From assembly GCA_947496695.1 (NCBI GenBank), contig CANMEI010000003.1:62001-126000 (forward strand): a stretch of 64,000 bases of DNA. The letters run 5' to 3'. Positions within the stretch are counted from its first letter, which is position 1; the number at the start of each line of letters is the position of its first letter. The notes beneath the pieces are model-generated. The model saw only the letters and a program-made list of their open reading frames with translations, did not search any database and was not told the DNA's origin. Shown here in pieces: positions 43,401 through 52,892 of the stretch. This DNA is from an uncultured Cellulophaga sp. (GTDB lineage: Bacteria > Bacteroidota > Bacteroidia > Flavobacteriales > Flavobacteriaceae). Position numbers and translations under genes: made by a program.

Positions 43401-43473
43401 GTAATAAAAATATTATTTTAAGAGTAGAATTGAATAGCTTTATGATATTTACATTTACTCTTAAAATAATTTA

Positions 43474-44517
43474 ATGAAAAAAATAAATACTGCATTATGT
43501 TCTTTTGGTATGAGTGGCGTAGTTTTTCATGCTCCGTTCATTCATGTAAATGAAAATTTTAATTTATATGGCGTTTTAGAAAGAAGTAAAAATCTTTGCC
43601 AAAAAAAATATTCTGATGTAAAAACATTTAGAACTTTAGAAACGCTACTTAATGACTCTAACATAGAATTGGTAATTGTAAATACACCAAACATTACTCA
43701 TTTCGACTTTACAAAAAAAACAATTTTAGCTGGCAAACATGTTATTGTAGAAAAGCCTTTTACAGCATCAGTTAAACAAGCCACAGAACTTATTGAATTG
43801 GCTAAAGAAAATAACGTAATGCTTTCAGTATATCATAACAGAAGGTATGATAGCGATTTTCTTACAGTAAAAAACGTACTAGATAAAAAATTATTAGGTA
43901 CTATTGTTGAAGCTGAATTTCATTACGATCGCTACACACCTGAATTAAGCTATAAAGCTCATAAAGAAAGTCCTACTGAAGCAGTTGGCAGTTTGTTTGA
44001 CTTAGGCTCACACCTAATAGATCAGTCTATACAATTATTTGGAATGCCTTTAGCTGTTTCTGGAGATTTAGATACGTACAGGCCAAACTCAAAAGTAGTA
44101 GATTATTTTGATGTGAAATTGTTTTATCAATCTCATCGAGTAGTTTTAAAATCTACTTACTTTGCCAGAGAACCTATACCTGGAAATATTATTCATGGAA
44201 GAAAAGGTTCATTTATAAAATCGAAAGCCGATGTACAAGAAATAAATCTTATGTCCGGTAAATTACCTAACACAATTAATTGGGGGGAAGAATCAACTAA
44301 TGAAAAAGGTTTTTTACATACTGAAAAAGATGGCAAAATAATAAAGGAAAATATTACCTCTTTAAAAGGTAATTATATGGTTTATTATGATGCCATTTTC
44401 AATGCCATAAAATTTAACAAAACTGTTCCAATTACTGGTTATGAAGGATTAAATGTGATTAAAATTATTGAAGCTATTCTTAAAAGCAACCGCTTGAATA
44501 AAAAAGTAACCTTATAG
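43474..44517 (+). CDS. Gfo/Idh/MocA family NAD(P)-dependent oxidoreductase
   Basis: 347 residues. An N-terminal Rossmann domain (1-120) has CSFGMSGVVFHAPFI and the EKPFT motif with the catalytic-site lysine. The C-terminal alpha/beta domain (125-330) contains DLGSHLIDQSIQLFG with the conserved histidine. The VFHAPFI opening is typical of the YdgJ/scyllo-inositol dehydrogenase-like group, which oxidises or reduces sugars and polyols. It is convergent with the laminarin-type locus but on the other strand, so a link to beta-glucan use is not shown. Confidence 0.92.
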   Translation: MKKINTALCSFGMSGVVFHAPFIHVNENFNLYGVLERSKNLCQKKYSDVKTFRTLETLLNDSNIELVIVNTPNITHFDFTKKTILAGKHVIVEKPFTASVKQATELIELAKENNVMLSVYHNRRYDSDFLTVKNVLDKKLLGTIVEAEFHYDRYTPELSYKAHKESPTEAVGSLFDLGSHLIDQSIQLFGMPLAVSGDLDTYRPNSKVVDYFDVKLFYQSHRVVLKSTYFAREPIPGNIIHGRKGSFIKSKADVQEINLMSGKLPNTINWGEESTNEKGFLHTEKDGKIIKENITSLKGNYMVYYDAIFNAIKFNKTVPITGYEGLNVIKIIEAILKSNRLNKKVTL

Positions 44518-44521
44518 CTAT

Positions 44522-45289
44522 TTAATTTTCATAAACACGTATATAGTCTATTATAAATTCTTGTGGTAACATCTCATCTTCAATTTCATTTCCACCTAAA
44601 TTACCGCCTACAGCTGTATTTAATATAAAATAAAAAGGCTGATCAAATGGCCAGTTTTCTTCTGTTTTTTCTTCAATATGATACACTAACATTTGAACAT
44701 CATCAACAAAAAACTCAATAGCATTAGGTGTCCAGTTTATAGCATAAATATGAAAACCATCTTCAATACCTTCAATTTCTGTAGTTTTTCCAAAACCATT
44801 ATCGCCAAAATGTTCTTGAAAATGCAATGTTGTAAATATACTATTTGGTTTTCTACCAATATATTCTAGAATATCAATTTCGCCACTCATTGGCCAACCA
44901 ACTTGACTTATATTTGAACCTAACATCCAAAATGCAGGCCACAAACCTTTTCCTAAAGCTAGTTTAGCTCTAGCTTCAATTCTACCATATTTAAACTCTT
45001 TTTTACCAGCTGTAGTAATTCTTGTTGAAGTATAAATGCTATCTTCTTTCTTAACTTTTATATGTAAAAAACCATCTTTTAAGATATGATTGGTTTTTGT
45101 ATAAACTTGTTTTTCATTATTACCCCAACCACAAATATTAGGGCAACCATCACCAAGTTCAAAATTCCAAACATCTTCGTTTAAACTAGTTGCATCAAAA
45201 TTTTCTTCCCAAACAAGTTTACCTTCTTGCTTGCAACCAAAAAAAATAATTACTAGAATTAAAATCGTAATTTTTGATATTAATCTCAT
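44522..45289 (-). CDS. GH16 endo-beta-1,3-glucanase lipoprotein (laminarinase type)
   Basis: 255 residues with a short lipoprotein signal (IIFFGC, about Cys19) and then one GH16 domain. The catalytic motif ExDxxE is GEIDILEYIG with Glu137 (nucleophile), Asp139 and Glu142 (acid/base). Tryptophans in LWPAFWMLGSN and VGWPMS line the cleft as in laminarinases. As a lipoprotein it probably acts at the cell surface or in the periplasm, cutting beta-1,3-glucan. It is the last gene of the locus, seven bases after the GH3 gene. Confidence 0.93.
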   Translation of the reverse strand: MRLISKITILILVIIFFGCKQEGKLVWEENFDATSLNEDVWNFELGDGCPNICGWGNNEKQVYTKTNHILKDGFLHIKVKKEDSIYTSTRITTAGKKEFKYGRIEARAKLALGKGLWPAFWMLGSNISQVGWPMSGEIDILEYIGRKPNSIFTTLHFQEHFGDNGFGKTTEIEGIEDGFHIYAINWTPNAIEFFVDDVQMLVYHIEEKTEENWPFDQPFYFILNTAVGGNLGGNEIEDEMLPQEFIIDYIRVYEN

Positions 45290-45295
45290 TAAAAA

Positions 45296-47572
45296 TTATT
45301 TTTCTATTACCGAAAACTTAGCCTCAAGTGTTGTATTTGAACTTCCTCCAATAAATACTTTAAAATCTCCTGGCTCTACTTCCCACTTATTATTTGCAGT
45401 ATAAAACTGTAATTTTTCTTTTGTGATTTCAAAGTACACTTCTTTAGATTCGTTTGGTTTCAATATTACCATTTTAAAATCTTTAAGCTCTTTTACTGGT
45501 CTAGTTACACTAGCAAATAAATCTCTTATGTACAATTGAACCACTTCTTTACCTTCAACTTCGCTATTATTCTTTAATGTAAATGAAACTGTTATTTTTT
45601 CATTCTCATTTATATTATTAGCACTTAGCTTTAAGTTTGAGTACTCAAAATTCGAATAACTTAAACCATGTCCAAATGGGTATAAAGGCTCATTACTAAC
45701 ATCACTGTAGTGTGACCAAAAAACAACATCATCACCCGGATTTGTAGGCCTACCAGTATTTTTATGATTGTAATAAATTGGAACTTGACCTACATTTTTT
45801 GGGAATGTCATTGGTAATTTTCCGCTTGGGTTATAATCACCATATAAAACTTGTGCAATTGCATTTCCACTTTGTGTGCCTAAATGCCAAGCTTCAACAA
45901 TTGCTGGAATATTCTCTTCTTCCCAATTAATAGCTAAAGGCCTACCATTCATTAATACCAAAACAACATTCTTATTTACTTTATAAACCTCTTTAAGTAA
46001 TTCTTCTTGTAAACCGGGTATATCAAGCGAAGTTCTACTACGAGCTTCACCTGTTTGGTAACTATATTCACCAATAACCATTACCACAACATCATTTTCT
46101 TTTGCTACAGCAACTGCTTCAGCTATTCCTGTTCTATCTGTAGTATTAATTTTAAACTCTTTTATAAAATCATTCTCTCCAATGCTAAGTTTTACTCCTT
46201 CTTGGTATGTTAATTTATTCTTTTTGTATTTCTTCATACCTTCTAGAACAGATACTGCGGTATTATCATCTCCAGCAATTCTCCAACTACCTAATGGACT
46301 ATTTTTATCTGCAGCTAAAGGGCCAATCAACCCTATTTTTTGTCCTTTTTTCTTTAAAGGCAATAATTGATTTTCATTTTTTAATAAAACAATAGACTTT
46401 TTAGCCATATCAAGAACACCTTCTTGATGTGATTTTTGACCAATTATTTCTTTTTCTCTATCTGAATCACAATATTTATAAGGATCATCAAACAGACCTA
46501 GTTCAAATTTTACACGTAATATTCTCTTTACAGCATCATCAATTTTATAAATATCTACTTTCTTTTCCGCAACTAACTCTTCAATATATTTCACATATAC
46601 GTAAGATTCCATATCCATATCTGAACCCGCATTTAATGCTAATTCAGCTGCATGTTTGCCATTTTCAGCATAGCCATGATCTATCATTTCAAGCATAGAG
46701 CCCCAATCTGAAACCATAAAACCTTTATAGTCCCAATCACCTTTTAAAACATCTCTTTGTAAGAATGCATTACCCGTTGCTGGTATTCCATTCAATTCAT
46801 TGAAAGAATTCATGAATGTTTTAACATCAGCTTTTATAGCTTCTTGAAATGGTGGGAAAATAATATTATATAAGGTAGATGTACCAACATCTACTGTATT
46901 GTAATCTCTACCAGCCTCTGCAAAACCATAACCTGCGAAATGCTTAGCTGTTGCTGCTATAGTAGTCGTTAACGATAAATCATCTCCTTGAAAACCTTTT
47001 ACTCTTGCATAGGCTATCTTACCTCCTAAATATGGGTCTTCACCTGCACCTTCCATTACTCTTCCCCAACGTGCATCTCTTGAAATATCAACCATAGGAG
47101 CAAATGTCCAGTTAATACCACTTGCTGCCGCTTCTGCTGCCGCAATTTCAGATGATTTACGAATAGCGTCTAAATCCCAACTTGCAGCTTCTGCTAAAGG
47201 AATAGGACTTAAGGTTTTATACCCATGTATAACATCAAAACCAATGATTAAAGGTATACCTAATCGCGTTTGTTCAACTGCTATTTTTTGTACTTTACGA
47301 ACCTCATCAACTCCTCTCACATTAAGCATTGAACCAACTAAACCTGATTTTAGGTGATCGTATTTATTTGCTGCATCTCCTTCAATTGGTGTTGGACCTG
47401 TAACATTCCAAAATCCGTTATATTGATTCATTTGACCAATTTTTTCTTTAATGGTCATTATGTTCAATAAAGAGTCTACTTTTTGGTCAATTGTTTTAAC
47501 TTGCTCTTGACCAAATGCTAAGTTTAAAAATAAACTTAAGCATATCCCTATTTTAATTTTCTTCATTCTCAT
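45296..47572 (-). CDS. bglX: GH3 beta-glucosidase (periplasmic)
   Basis: 758 residues with a signal peptide (cleavage after about residue 21) and no lipobox, so periplasmic. GH3 domains: N-terminal barrel with KHFAGYG near 210 and the nucleophile Asp289 in GFMVSDWGSM, the C-terminal alpha/beta sandwich (KKSIVLLKNENQLLPL), and a fibronectin-III-like domain at the end. It is BglX-like in length and order and would release glucose from beta-1,3/1,6-gluco-oligosaccharides made by the GH16 enzymes. ATG 47572 or 47566 both fit. Confidence 0.95.
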   Translation of the reverse strand: MRMKKIKIGICLSLFLNLAFGQEQVKTIDQKVDSLLNIMTIKEKIGQMNQYNGFWNVTGPTPIEGDAANKYDHLKSGLVGSMLNVRGVDEVRKVQKIAVEQTRLGIPLIIGFDVIHGYKTLSPIPLAEAASWDLDAIRKSSEIAAAEAAASGINWTFAPMVDISRDARWGRVMEGAGEDPYLGGKIAYARVKGFQGDDLSLTTTIAATAKHFAGYGFAEAGRDYNTVDVGTSTLYNIIFPPFQEAIKADVKTFMNSFNELNGIPATGNAFLQRDVLKGDWDYKGFMVSDWGSMLEMIDHGYAENGKHAAELALNAGSDMDMESYVYVKYIEELVAEKKVDIYKIDDAVKRILRVKFELGLFDDPYKYCDSDREKEIIGQKSHQEGVLDMAKKSIVLLKNENQLLPLKKKGQKIGLIGPLAADKNSPLGSWRIAGDDNTAVSVLEGMKKYKKNKLTYQEGVKLSIGENDFIKEFKINTTDRTGIAEAVAVAKENDVVVMVIGEYSYQTGEARSRTSLDIPGLQEELLKEVYKVNKNVVLVLMNGRPLAINWEEENIPAIVEAWHLGTQSGNAIAQVLYGDYNPSGKLPMTFPKNVGQVPIYYNHKNTGRPTNPGDDVVFWSHYSDVSNEPLYPFGHGLSYSNFEYSNLKLSANNINENEKITVSFTLKNNSEVEGKEVVQLYIRDLFASVTRPVKELKDFKMVILKPNESKEVYFEITKEKLQFYTANNKWEVEPGDFKVFIGGSSNTTLEAKFSVIEK

Positions 47573-47583
47573 TCATTTAAAAT

Positions 47584-47621
47584 AATAAGAGCGATAGCTT
47601 TTTACGTCTATCACTCTTATT
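47584..47621. other. Intercistronic hairpin between the PKD-GH16 and GH3 genes
   Basis: AATAAGAGCGATAG (47584-47597) and CTATCACTCTTATT (47608-47621) form a 14-bp stem with one G-U type mismatch. There is no T-run on the minus strand, so it may stabilise or process the mRNA, or only partly terminate. Confidence 0.5.
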
Positions 47622-47633
47622 AAAAAACACAAC

Positions 47634-49304
47634 TTATTGGTAAACTCTTATGTAATCGATTTCCATTGTATCTGAGGTAAAATCAGGATCAATATCTCCT
47701 CCTAAAGTACCACCCATTGCTATGTTAAGAATCATAAAAAACTCTTTATCATAAAATGGTAATTCTGAATTATTATCCATTGATACAACAGTAACATTAT
47801 CTAATAAAATGGTAAGTTTTTCTTCTGTCCATTCAAGTGTATATAAATGAAATTCTGTAGAAGCATCTGCTACAGCTAAAGTTTCTCCGTAACTCGCTGT
47901 TGCACCATCATTTGACCAATGAAAAGTTCCTAAACTAGTATTCTTATCATCACCAGTTTGTTCCATAATATCAATTTCACCACATATTGGCCAACCAACA
48001 TCTTCAAAATTCGAACCTAACATCCAAATTGCAGGCCATGTACCTTGTGCTGATGGTAATTTTGCACTTACTTCAACTCTACCGTATTTGAAATCAAATA
48101 ATCCTATAGATTTTAATCTTGCTGAAGTATAGCCTCCTGAACCATCTGCTAAAGCTGTTATTTTAAGTGAACCATCTTCTACTACAACATTAGCTTCATC
48201 GTTAGTATATGTTTGAGACTCTCCATTACCCCAGCCACCATCACCAAGATCGTATGTCCATGATGTTTCATCAGGTGCACCATCTGTATTAAATTCATCT
48301 GACCAGAATAAAGTATTGAATTCTGAATCAAACTCTACTTCACCTTCTACTGGTTTTGTTGAAGTAAATTTATGATACCATGCAGCTCCATTACCATCTT
48401 GAATAACTCTAACTTCTAACGTATCATCAGTAAGTGAAATAATATCATATGTACCAGAGCCTGCATACCATCCCATAAAACCTCCATCTGAAATTTCAAA
48501 AGTTGTACCTCTGTATGCTTCTCCATCATAAGTACCTTCAAGAGCTGCTTTAGATGAAGATGGCAATAAAGTAACATCTTTTAAACCAAACATTGTTGTT
48601 ATTACCGTTTCATCATAACATGTATCGCCATCAATACCAATAATATCTGCATAAGCACCAGGTACAAATGCTGGACCTACTGTTTGCTCAAAAGTCATAC
48701 TTTCTTCTAACCTAGTAAATACAAATTCGTTATCATACATACATGATTTTTCTTCGTCCCAAGCTTGAATTGAATTCCACCAAGCTTCATATGCAAATTC
48801 ACCATTTCCATAATCATCTTCTACAGGACCCATTCCTACATGAAGAGCTATATTAGCCGCCCAATACCATGTTTTACTACCACCAACAACACTACCTGAT
48901 AATAAATCTAGAGCATCTTCATCTTTGAATGAACTATACACTGTTATATCATAAGTTATACTTGCTAAAGTTCCACCAGGCCCAATTGCACTTACAACAA
49001 CAGAATATGTATTTATACCTTCTGTTGTATATCTATGTGTATAGGTTCCTGTTTGTGACACTACAGTGTTGCCGTCTCCAAAATCATATCTAAATGAAAT
49101 TTCATCATCAGCTGTTGCTGTAAAATTGACATATCCAGTACCATCACCATAAGGATTGTCCGAATCTAAGCCTTGTATATCTGATGTAGATGCTACGTTT
49201 GAAGGAAGTGTAAAATCTCCTAAGGTTACTTCGTCTTCTTGACAACTTGTAAACACAAGGGTCAAAACGAGAATTATTCCGAAATAATATTTTATATTTT
49301 TCAT
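47634..49304 (-). CDS. Multidomain GH16 laminarinase lipoprotein with PKD domain
   Basis: 556 residues with lipobox FTSC (Cys20). A PKD domain (about 50-125; RYDFGDGNTVVSQTGTYTHRY) is followed by a beta-rich, lipocalin-like segment (about 140-310) with two cysteines (KSCMYD and GDTCYDE). The end is GH16 (about 320-556), with catalytic Glu443, Asp445 and Glu448 in GEIDIMEQTG. GH16 enzymes of this type cut laminarin at the surface. The non-catalytic N-terminal half probably binds glucan or spaces the enzyme from the membrane. Confidence 0.93.
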   Translation of the reverse strand: MKNIKYYFGIILVLTLVFTSCQEDEVTLGDFTLPSNVASTSDIQGLDSDNPYGDGTGYVNFTATADDEISFRYDFGDGNTVVSQTGTYTHRYTTEGINTYSVVVSAIGPGGTLASITYDITVYSSFKDEDALDLLSGSVVGGSKTWYWAANIALHVGMGPVEDDYGNGEFAYEAWWNSIQAWDEEKSCMYDNEFVFTRLEESMTFEQTVGPAFVPGAYADIIGIDGDTCYDETVITTMFGLKDVTLLPSSSKAALEGTYDGEAYRGTTFEISDGGFMGWYAGSGTYDIISLTDDTLEVRVIQDGNGAAWYHKFTSTKPVEGEVEFDSEFNTLFWSDEFNTDGAPDETSWTYDLGDGGWGNGESQTYTNDEANVVVEDGSLKITALADGSGGYTSARLKSIGLFDFKYGRVEVSAKLPSAQGTWPAIWMLGSNFEDVGWPICGEIDIMEQTGDDKNTSLGTFHWSNDGATASYGETLAVADASTEFHLYTLEWTEEKLTILLDNVTVVSMDNNSELPFYDKEFFMILNIAMGGTLGGDIDPDFTSDTMEIDYIRVYQ

Positions 49305-49319
49305 AATTTAATTTTGTCT

Positions 49320-51362
49320 TTAGTTTTGATCAATATCGTCAACATAAATTGTATAGTTAGCAGAACCATCTCCAGCAGTTCCATTATCCATTATCAATAC
49401 AATGTTGTTAAAATCAACGGACATATCTACACCCGTGAAATCAAAAGTTAATGTTTCCCATTGATTAGCGACCGTTGTTGTTGCTGTAATTTCAGCTGTA
49501 GAAGTTGTATTTGGCCATGCTTCAGCATCTTCAAACTTCATTAATAAATTTAACCCTACCCTTGGAGACCATACGTTTAAAGTAATTGTTGTTCCTAAAC
49601 TAAAATCAACATTACTTGGCAGTGTTATTTTTGATCCAGCCCATGTTTGACCTGATCCTTTTATTAATTGCAATACATTTGCTGATGAATTTCCACTTGT
49701 ATCAGGATTTGAAATAATTGATGTTCCTCCACCATCAAATCCATCTAAAGTATATTCTGGTTCAAAATCTAACATTGGACTTGAGGAAATATCGTCTACA
49801 TAAATTGTATAATTTGATGATCCATCTCCTACAGTTCCATTGTCCATTATTAAAACCAAATTATAAAAATCGATAGCTAAATCAACGCCTGCAAAATCAA
49901 AGGTTAATGTTTCCCATTGGTTGGCTAAAGTAGTTGTTGCTGTAATTTCAGCTGTGGACGTTGTATTTGGCCAAACCTCAGCATCTTCAAATTTCATTAA
50001 TAAATTTAGTCCTGCTCTAGGAGACCACACTTTTGCTGTAATTGTTGTATTTGAAGAAAAGTCAAAAGTAGTAGGAATTGTAACTTTTGATCCTGCCCAC
50101 GTTTGGCCTGATCCTTTTATCAATTCCAATACATTTTCCGATGAATTTCCATTTGTATCAGGATTTGAAACAACTAAAGTTTCACCACCATCAAACTGAT
50201 CTAAAGTAAAGGAATCATCAAAAGTTAAAGGAAAAATATCGTTATTAACATCAGTAGAAGACTTATAAAAATATAAGTTATCTACAAATATTGTTCCCTC
50301 TCCTGATGGTACTCCATCAAACTTAAATTGAATAATATCAGAAAAATCTAATGATGCATTTGCATCAATAAAGTATGAAATTGGAATATCAAATGAAGTC
50401 CATCCATTTGCTGTAAATTCTAAATCATAAGCTGCTTCATTAGGACCTGAGCTTATAGGAGAAATTTTAGCTGTAAAATCTTCATCAGCCGTCCAAATAT
50501 CAACATGAATAAACTCCATAGTTGAAGCATCAACTGGTACAGTGTTAAAATCAATTCCTTGGTATGTTAAATCACCATATTGAATAATGTTATCTCCATC
50601 TAATGAAATCTCTGTATAACTAGTAGACTGTCCCCAATTTGGATTATAATCAATTGGACTAACACCTATATAAGCATCACTAAATATTGATATAACATCG
50701 GTTGAAGCTCTCGTAGGTGTTGGAGCTGCAGATAATGGCTGTAGTATAGCAGTTACCAAAAACTCTTCTGTATATTCTGTAGTTTCTATTGCTGCACTCA
50801 TAGCAACAACACGTATAGTATAAGTACCCGCTTCTTCATATTGGTATGATACCGTTTCTTCTAAATCAAACTCAACTGGTGTTTCATCTGTTGATTCTCC
50901 AAAATAAACCTCATAAGAAGTTACATAATCTGCTGTAGCAGTAACATTTACTTGTTTTGTTATTGCTGCATCATTTTCTATAGTAACTACTAAATTTTCT
51001 GGTGCTTTATAAGAAACAACTACCTCTTGGTTTATTGTTGTTGTTAGACCATTTAAACTTATAGCAGTAATTGTTGCAGTATAAGTTCCTTCTTCATAGG
51101 TATGTACTGCTCCACTACCTGGTATTACTGATTCTTCTATTGAATTATCTCCAAAGTCAACAATGTAACTTGACGCACCAGTTGACACAGGTGTTATTGT
51201 TACTACACCTGTGTTATCTTGTGTTACCCTTACAGATGCTGAAACGTTTGCAGGAGCATCGACACCACTAACAAAATCAGTACTTCCAAACTCTTCCTCT
51301 TCGCAACTCCATATAAAAGAAACTACTAATAAGGCGCTTAAAAAATATTTTAATGCTTTCAT
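49320..51362 (-). CDS. Surface glycan-binding lipoprotein (SusE-position) with PKD domains and duplicated module
   Basis: 680 residues from ATG 51362, which places the signal peptide directly before lipobox IWSC; the earlier ATG at 51392 overlaps susD and is less likely. Two PKD-like domains (about 30-125 and 125-205) are followed by a beta-sandwich (about 220-370) and then two near-identical beta-sandwich modules of about 150 residues (FDGGETLVVSNPDTNGNS and FDGGGTSIISNPDTSGNS). No catalytic residues are seen. It lies right after susD, the usual place for a surface glycan-binding protein, here likely for laminarin. Confidence 0.88.
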   Translation of the reverse strand: MKALKYFLSALLVVSFIWSCEEEEFGSTDFVSGVDAPANVSASVRVTQDNTGVVTITPVSTGASSYIVDFGDNSIEESVIPGSGAVHTYEEGTYTATITAISLNGLTTTINQEVVVSYKAPENLVVTIENDAAITKQVNVTATADYVTSYEVYFGESTDETPVEFDLEETVSYQYEEAGTYTIRVVAMSAAIETTEYTEEFLVTAILQPLSAAPTPTRASTDVISIFSDAYIGVSPIDYNPNWGQSTSYTEISLDGDNIIQYGDLTYQGIDFNTVPVDASTMEFIHVDIWTADEDFTAKISPISSGPNEAAYDLEFTANGWTSFDIPISYFIDANASLDFSDIIQFKFDGVPSGEGTIFVDNLYFYKSSTDVNNDIFPLTFDDSFTLDQFDGGETLVVSNPDTNGNSSENVLELIKGSGQTWAGSKVTIPTTFDFSSNTTITAKVWSPRAGLNLLMKFEDAEVWPNTTSTAEITATTTLANQWETLTFDFAGVDLAIDFYNLVLIMDNGTVGDGSSNYTIYVDDISSSPMLDFEPEYTLDGFDGGGTSIISNPDTSGNSSANVLQLIKGSGQTWAGSKITLPSNVDFSLGTTITLNVWSPRVGLNLLMKFEDAEAWPNTTSTAEITATTTVANQWETLTFDFTGVDMSVDFNNIVLIMDNGTAGDGSANYTIYVDDIDQN
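49335..50246 (-). repeat. Tandem duplication, 456-bp unit, in the glycan-binding protein gene
   Basis: Two adjacent copies (about 49335-49790 and 49791-50246) with very similar DNA and protein. Each ends with NYTIYVDDI, and each contains GSGQTWAGSK and LNLLMKFEDAE. The offset is 456 bp, or 152 codons, so the frame is kept. The similarity at DNA level points to a recent duplication or ongoing conversion. Confidence 0.85.
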
Positions 51363-51378
51363 ATTATATATTTTAATT

Positions 51379-52872
51379 TTAATATCCTTCATTTTGAGTT
51401 AAGTTAAAATTATCTACTTCGGTTTGTGGAATTGGAAAAAGTCCATTCGTAGCCGAATTATAACCACTTAAAACTGCAACGGCTTGACCCGTTCTAACTA
51501 AGTCGAAAAAACGATCACCTTCCATTGCTAATTCTAATCTTCTTTCATCCCAAATATTTTGTAATGTTGCCGTAATTCTATGGTCTTCATCTCCAAAAGC
51601 TCTATCTCGTACTAAATCTAAATACGTTTGTGCCTTTCCTGCATCTCCAGAAGATGCTCTTAAATTTGCTTCAGCTGCCATAAGTAAAACATCTGAATAA
51701 CGAATAATACGCTGATTATTTTCATAATTTAATTCTACTTGACCACTAGTCTGCCCTTTTCTTGGTAAATACTTTTTATTATACAAATCAGTATTTTTAT
51801 ATGGTGCTTCTTGATAAACAACTTCTAAGTCAGGATTCTCTTCTGCATATGCCGCTACATCAAAAACAGTAGCGTCTTTTCTTTGATCTCCATCATCATA
51901 AGCTGCTGCTAAATCTTGTGTTGGCAAATTTGTACTCCAACCAGCATTATATGGCATATCTTCTGTACCGCTAAAACCTCTAACACCACATTGTTGTACT
52001 GCGTAATTACCTTGCCCTCTTGTTTGACCTCCCCAATTGTAATAAGGTTGTCCATTTGAGTACTGTACTTCAAAAACAGATTCAGAACCATTTTCTCCAG
52101 AAAGTAAAAAGATATCATCAAAAGTTTCAAACAAAGTAAATGGTCCATTTACAACATTCTCTAACATTGTAGCTGCTTCATCAAATTTTTCTTCATATAA
52201 ATATACTTTCCCTAAAAGTGCTTGTGCTGCATATATTGTAACTCTCCCCTCTTGAGATGCTGAAGTTGGTAATACGCTTATCGCATTTAATAAATCTGTT
52301 TCTATTTGCGCGTAAACATCTTCTTTTGGAGAGCGTTCGTATGTTCCAAAATCAGTTAGATCTAATTTTTTTTCAGTAAATAATACTACATCACCGAACA
52401 TTCTTACTAAATTGAAATAGTAATATGCTCTTAGAAAATAAACTTCACCATACATTTCTTCTTTTCTATCAAAATCAATAGTCTCACCATTAATATTTTG
52501 ATCTTTATAACTTATTAAATAGTTTGCTCTATTTATACCTTCGTAAGCAGATAAATATAAATCTGAAGTTGTACTATTGTTAGTCAAAACTGTATAATCA
52601 TCTACTTGTTGCAGTGCCACAACATCAGAAGCATTTTCACCTCCAGTTACAGCATTATCAGAAGCAATATCACCTATAACCACCATTTGATTTAGCCATT
52701 GCATAGGCGTATAACAACTGACTGCCATGGTTTCATAGTCAGATTCAGTTTGTAGATAATCTTCTTCTGTTACGACATATTCATCATGCGGATCAAATTC
52801 AACAACATCAGAACAACCTACAAAGATTGAAAGTATGATGATTAACCCTATATTTTTCTTTATATTTTTCAT
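51379..52872 (-). CDS. susD: SusD/RagB family nutrient-binding lipoprotein (laminarin-type locus)
   Basis: 497 residues with lipobox FVGC (Cys20). The SusD fold is visible from the TPR-like helices (YEGINRANYLISY, GEVYFLRAYYYFNLVRMFGDVVLF) and the C-terminal RYSDVLLMAAEANLRASSGD and ERRLELAMEGDRFFDLVRTG. It binds long glucan chains at the surface and passes fragments to SusC. It lies 20 bases after susC and 16 bases before the glycan-binding lipoprotein, all in one minus-strand operon. Confidence 0.96.
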   Translation of the reverse strand: MKNIKKNIGLIIILSIFVGCSDVVEFDPHDEYVVTEEDYLQTESDYETMAVSCYTPMQWLNQMVVIGDIASDNAVTGGENASDVVALQQVDDYTVLTNNSTTSDLYLSAYEGINRANYLISYKDQNINGETIDFDRKEEMYGEVYFLRAYYYFNLVRMFGDVVLFTEKKLDLTDFGTYERSPKEDVYAQIETDLLNAISVLPTSASQEGRVTIYAAQALLGKVYLYEEKFDEAATMLENVVNGPFTLFETFDDIFLLSGENGSESVFEVQYSNGQPYYNWGGQTRGQGNYAVQQCGVRGFSGTEDMPYNAGWSTNLPTQDLAAAYDDGDQRKDATVFDVAAYAEENPDLEVVYQEAPYKNTDLYNKKYLPRKGQTSGQVELNYENNQRIIRYSDVLLMAAEANLRASSGDAGKAQTYLDLVRDRAFGDEDHRITATLQNIWDERRLELAMEGDRFFDLVRTGQAVAVLSGYNSATNGLFPIPQTEVDNFNLTQNEGY

Positions 52873-52892
52873 ACTAAATTATTTTCTGATTA

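Noticed and set aside
49921-50199. Plus-strand 92-codon frame inside the glycan-binding gene
   Set aside because: Antisense shadow of the duplicated module; it has no start context or plausible protein features.
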